A stretch of DNA of 64,000 nt from Dehalococcoidales bacterium (GTDB lineage Bacteria; Chloroflexota; Dehalococcoidia; Dehalococcoidales; UBA5627). Location of the stretch: NCBI GenBank assembly GCA_028707255.1, contig JAQTUQ010000003.1, forward strand, positions 1 through 64,000, written 5' to 3'. Shown here piece by piece: positions 60,367 to 64,000 of this stretch. Numbering within the stretch: position 1 is the first letter of the stretch; each line of letters begins with the position of its first letter. The position numbers and the translations under genes were made by a program. The notes beneath the pieces are model-generated. The model ran no database searches. It had not been told where the DNA came from and saw nothing but the letters and a program-made list of their open reading frames with translations.

Positions 60367-61044
60367 ATGTTATTTCCAAACATACTTTTTATAATATGCG
60401 CCTATTTTTTAGGGGCATTCCCGCACCTCCGAATACTTGCCGGATTAAAGGGAATTAAACAGGAAGGAGACCTTCATCTTGCTTTTATGGCGCAAGGCAA
60501 ACGTTTGCTTGCAGTCATAGGAGTCATCATCGATATTGCTAAAGGGATTATTGTTATAGTTATCGGCAGGCTTCTCGATTTAGACATTGCGGTAATTGCC
60601 ATCGGCGGATTGTCGGCGGTAGCCGGTCAGATGTGGCCGATATTTACTAGGTTCGAGGGTGAAAAAGGAAATAGTATCGCAGTAGGCTTTATCGCAGCCC
60701 TGACTCCCAAAGCTTTTCTGTTAATAGCCATACCTATGCTGGCAGGTGTAATCGGTAAAGTAATAAGCCCCGATAATGCAGGAAAACCTCTCAAGGAAAG
60801 ATTAAAATTTGGCGGTTCACATAGTCTGAGCTTGCCTGTGGGAATGGCGGTTGCATTTTTAATCGCACCGCTAATGAGCGCCCTTTTGGGAGAGTCTCCG
60901 GTTGTGTCCTGGTCGTATGCAGTGCTGTTTCTGCTTATCATGATAAGAAGGATAACCGCTGGGTTAAAGAGTGACCTCGTCGGCAATCCGGTTACCGCAA
61001 GTGTTATAAAGAACCGCATTCTTTACGACAGGTCTCGAGTTTAG
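60367..61044 (+). CDS. Divergent PlsY-like glycerol-3-phosphate acyltransferase family membrane protein
   Basis: AYFLGAFPHLRILAG; AGQMWPIFTRFEGEKGNSIAVGF resembles the GH..P.F..FKGGKG motif; multiple TM helices. Confidence 0.68.
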   Translation: MLFPNILFIICAYFLGAFPHLRILAGLKGIKQEGDLHLAFMAQGKRLLAVIGVIIDIAKGIIVIVIGRLLDLDIAVIAIGGLSAVAGQMWPIFTRFEGEKGNSIAVGFIAALTPKAFLLIAIPMLAGVIGKVISPDNAGKPLKERLKFGGSHSLSLPVGMAVAFLIAPLMSALLGESPVVSWSYAVLFLLIMIRRITAGLKSDLVGNPVTASVIKNRILYDRSRV

Positions 61045-61090
61045 TCTTACGTTATTAATATTCACATTATCTTAACACTGATAATATGAT

Positions 61091-62038
61091 TTAACTGGCT
61101 TTTGAAAAGCTAATCTGGATCATATCTGGATTGCCCCACACGCCTATACTGATGGAAAAACTCAGGTCGTCGATAACTCCCCTGATTAGCGTGCGCTGGC
61201 CGTTGTATTCCTGGGTGACAGTCTCTTCATAATCCTGCATATCGCTGTAAAGCGCGCGATAATATTCTATGGCTTCCTCATAAGTACCGGTATGGCTGAA
61301 TAATTTGGAGGAAATTATCGTTCCCGACGGAGGATTACTGGTACATGAGTGATATTCCGCCCACATATCACCCAATCGATACAGGTTTTGAAGCGATTCT
61401 GGGAAATCCGTATGGAAAGGATTAGAGGTAATATTAAGGGTATTGGGTAACAGCACGTACAGGTAAACTATGTTATTACCGCTCCAGTAGTCCCAGCGCG
61501 CATCGACATAGTAATCACCGATAGTTCCCACAGCATCGTAAAATGAGGAATCCTCTCTTGTTTGGAGAAGGGAATTATAATACGCGGCAATTTCTGTCTG
61601 CGTTTTATCGGTAATATAGACGACTTTATATGCGTTAACATAATATCCCATGTCGTTATAGGCAGGAAACTGTATATCCAGGGCACAAAGGTCTATAGCC
61701 AGTTTACCGTATAACGGCCAGATATCTTCAGGGTATCCATCCAGCAGGTAACCGCGGAAATTACTGTAAGGGTCAGTTGTGGTTATCGCCGTACTGGTTG
61801 AGGGAGCGGTTGTCGTTGTGCCGGAGGCGCTAACGGTAGAAGTAAATGTTATAGTTGTAGAGGAAGTAACAGTTATGGTAGTCGGGATTGATACCGTAGC
61901 AGTAATTGTGCTTGTTGTTCGTTCTGTATTTGTAAGAGTAACAGTTTCCGCCGGAGGCTTGCTACAACCTGATAGCGCTATTACGGTAAGTAAGCCTGCC
62001 AAAACGCCTGATATAACCATAGATCTGTATTTATTCAA
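61091..62038 (-). CDS. Secreted lipoprotein with Thr/Ser-rich linker
   Basis: SGVLAGLLTVIALSGCSKPP lipobox; TVTLTNTERTTSTITATVSIPTTITVTSSTTITFTSTVSASGTTTTAPSTSTAITTT stalk. Confidence 0.88.
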   Translation of the reverse strand: MNKYRSMVISGVLAGLLTVIALSGCSKPPAETVTLTNTERTTSTITATVSIPTTITVTSSTTITFTSTVSASGTTTTAPSTSTAITTTDPYSNFRGYLLDGYPEDIWPLYGKLAIDLCALDIQFPAYNDMGYYVNAYKVVYITDKTQTEIAAYYNSLLQTREDSSFYDAVGTIGDYYVDARWDYWSGNNIVYLYVLLPNTLNITSNPFHTDFPESLQNLYRLGDMWAEYHSCTSNPPSGTIISSKLFSHTGTYEEAIEYYRALYSDMQDYEETVTQEYNGQRTLIRGVIDDLSFSISIGVWGNPDMIQISFSKAS

Positions 62039-62211
62039 AATGAAGTACTCCTCTTTGTAATTATACTTGTATATGAACGTATGTTTAATTAAAGGGGAAC
62101 AGTGAATGTGCTATGCTTTATATAATAGCCAATTTTAACAGAGGGATTGCATTTCAGTCAAAATATACGATTAATTGAGTTATATTTGATATGACTTTAA
62201 TACTGTTAAGC

Positions 62212-64000
62212 TTATCCCAGTACTTCTCTTATCTTACTTTCCAGAGTTTGACGGTCGAAAGGCTTGCTAATGGAATGGAGATTATATTTCTGAAGGAAGT
62301 TTTTTACTTCGCTGTTTGAGGAATCACCGGTTGTAAACAGAACCTTTTTCGACATATACGGCTTGTCATTTACCGCTTTTTCGAATAGTTCCTGCCCGCT
62401 CATACCGGGCATCCTGATGTCTATTATAATAAGGTCGTAATTATTACCGACGATTTTTTGCATGGCTTCATACGGGTCGCCGATTGTCTCCACAGCATAA
62501 TCAGAAGTATTCAGTGTCGATTTTATGAATTGCCGTATCGTCGGTTCGTCATCAACGACAAGTACGTTTATTTTTTTAATATTATCTTTAGTTTTCAGTG
62601 ATGGAGCGGATTCAAATGATTCATCTTGTACATAACCTTGTGTTACAGGTAATTCTATTATAAAAGTAGCCCCGTTATTTACTTCGCTTTCAACGGAAAT
62701 CGTTCCGCCGTGTTCGGCGATTATTGAGCGTGACAGGCTTAAACCCAATCCTGTACCCTCACCGACAGGCTTGGTAGTAAAAAACGGCTGAAATAGCTTT
62801 TTTATATTTTCCTCTGAAATACCCAGTCCGCTATCTGAAAATGCTATTCTTATTTTATCACCGATTTTTTGGGTAACGATTTTAAGTTCGCCGGCTTTAC
62901 CTGTTTTCCTCATAGAATATTCCGCATTAATAATTAAATTCAAAAATACCTGCTGGATTTGCCCCGGGTCGATAGTAATTAGTGGTATGCCTGTATCGTA
63001 TTGTACATTTACATCGATATTATTGGTCTTGAGAACGTAATTTCGCATATTTAACGTATTTTCAATAAGCTCATTAACATTGACCATTGCTTTTGCCGGT
63101 TTATGCTGACGTGCAAAAGTAAGTAGCCTTTTAACTATATCGGCTACCCTGCGGCTGCCGTTGGCGATGATCTCTACCTGTTCCTTCATATCCTGCGGAA
63201 GTTCTCTCTCGAGCAGCATATCGGAAAAGCCGATTACACCGGTCAGCGGATTATTAATTTCATGGGCAATTCCTGCCGCCATTTCCCCTACGGAAGCAAG
63301 ACGGCTCGATATCTCAGCCTTTTCCTGAAGCAGCCGTTTTTCCTCTTCCGCTTTTTTAACCTGCGTAATATCTCTCATTATATGAACCGAGGCAATTATT
63401 TCATCCTGCGGGTTTCTGATAGGGAATGCGGTAATCTCAAAATATCGGTCGAATACGTCATAATGCAGTTCAATGGTCGATGATTCGTTAGTACTTAACA
63501 TTACCAAATGAGGGCAATTCGGTAACGGATGTTCGGTCTGATGTACTATTTGATAGCAGGTTTTTCCGGCAATATCATCGGGCTGGACGTTAAAAAGGTC
63601 GGCATATGCCTTGTTTACTCGGAGTATTTTAAAATTATTGCTTTGGAGAGAAACAGGCATGGGAATAGAATCGAATGTTATCTGCCATTCCTCAGCCGCC
63701 TGCCTTAATTTTTCTTCGGTGCGTTTACGTTCCGCAATATCTGCCGCAATCAGTATCCAGCTCCTGAGCGATATAGCAACGACAGGAGCTAATCCCTGTA
63801 TCAGAAATAAATCATCCGAAGAATATCTCTGTTTTGTAGCTTTGGGAGAAAGGCAAATGCCGCCTATTTCCTTATCGCTGGCAATAAGGGGAATTAAAAA
63901 TTCGACATTCGGATTTACTAAAACCGCTGAATTAGGGAAAATAATGCTGCTGTTACGTTCCGACAGCAGGTTTATCATTTGCTGCTGATGTTCATCTTCG
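62212..64000 (-). CDS. Hybrid sensor histidine kinase/response regulator (GAF-PAS-HisKA-HATPase-REC), partial at window edge
   Basis: MAAGIAHEINNPLTGVIGFSDML; GTGLGLSLSRSIIAEHGG; VLVVDDEPTIRQF...DLIIIDIRMPGMSG. The frame stays open past the ORF-track start to base 64000. Confidence 0.92.
   Translation of the reverse strand, partial: EDEHQQQMINLLSERNSSIIFPNSAVLVNPNVEFLIPLIASDKEIGGICLSPKATKQRYSSDDLFLIQGLAPVVAISLRSWILIAADIAERKRTEEKLRQAAEEWQITFDSIPMPVSLQSNNFKILRVNKAYADLFNVQPDDIAGKTCYQIVHQTEHPLPNCPHLVMLSTNESSTIELHYDVFDRYFEITAFPIRNPQDEIIASVHIMRDITQVKKAEEEKRLLQEKAEISSRLASVGEMAAGIAHEINNPLTGVIGFSDMLLERELPQDMKEQVEIIANGSRRVADIVKRLLTFARQHKPAKAMVNVNELIENTLNMRNYVLKTNNIDVNVQYDTGIPLITIDPGQIQQVFLNLIINAEYSMRKTGKAGELKIVTQKIGDKIRIAFSDSGLGISEENIKKLFQPFFTTKPVGEGTGLGLSLSRSIIAEHGGTISVESEVNNGATFIIELPVTQGYVQDESFESAPSLKTKDNIKKINVLVVDDEPTIRQFIKSTLNTSDYAVETIGDPYEAMQKIVGNNYDLIIIDIRMPGMSGQELFEKAVNDKPYMSKKVLFTTGDSSNSEVKNFLQKYNLHSISKPFDRQTLESKIREVLG

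Overview
The window is a gene-dense chromosomal segment that looks like Dehalococcoidia (Chloroflexota). That placement is an inference, based on the fused mannosylglycerate synthase/phosphatase, the DUF39 homocysteine operon and rpoBC without adjacent rplJL. Contents in order: (i) a minus-strand nucleotide-sugar/glycan operon (1-8814) encoding an apparently complete GDP-D-glycero-D-manno-heptose pathway plus a transaldolase, two GT2 enzymes, an oxidoreductase and an unknown protein; (ii) a large secreted beta-helix surface protein; (iii) a NuoE/NuoF/HoxU-like diaphorase module with no catalytic partner in view; (iv) mgsD; (v) gap, a HgdB-like protein, a TcmP-like protein, eno and a SLOG protein in tight array; (vi) an AT-rich two-gene island (24392-26462) encoding a PD-(D/E)XK-like protein and an unrecognised partner, the best candidate for an undescribed system; (vii) housekeeping genes pth, ligA, DUF1015, pdxT, serA, aminotransferase, tyrS, ribF, rpoB, rpoC; (viii) a pilin/LuxR/prepilin-peptidase region with dispersed intergenic repeats, the peptidase carrying an in-frame stop; (ix) a GH3-like/ThiF-like pair, a GGDEF/HD-GYP protein, tkt, rpe, a three-gene homocysteine operon, a divergent PlsY-like protein, a lipoprotein and a partial hybrid histidine kinase. 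No rRNA, tRNA or CRISPR array was recognised. All family calls come from reading motifs in the supplied translations; no database search was run.
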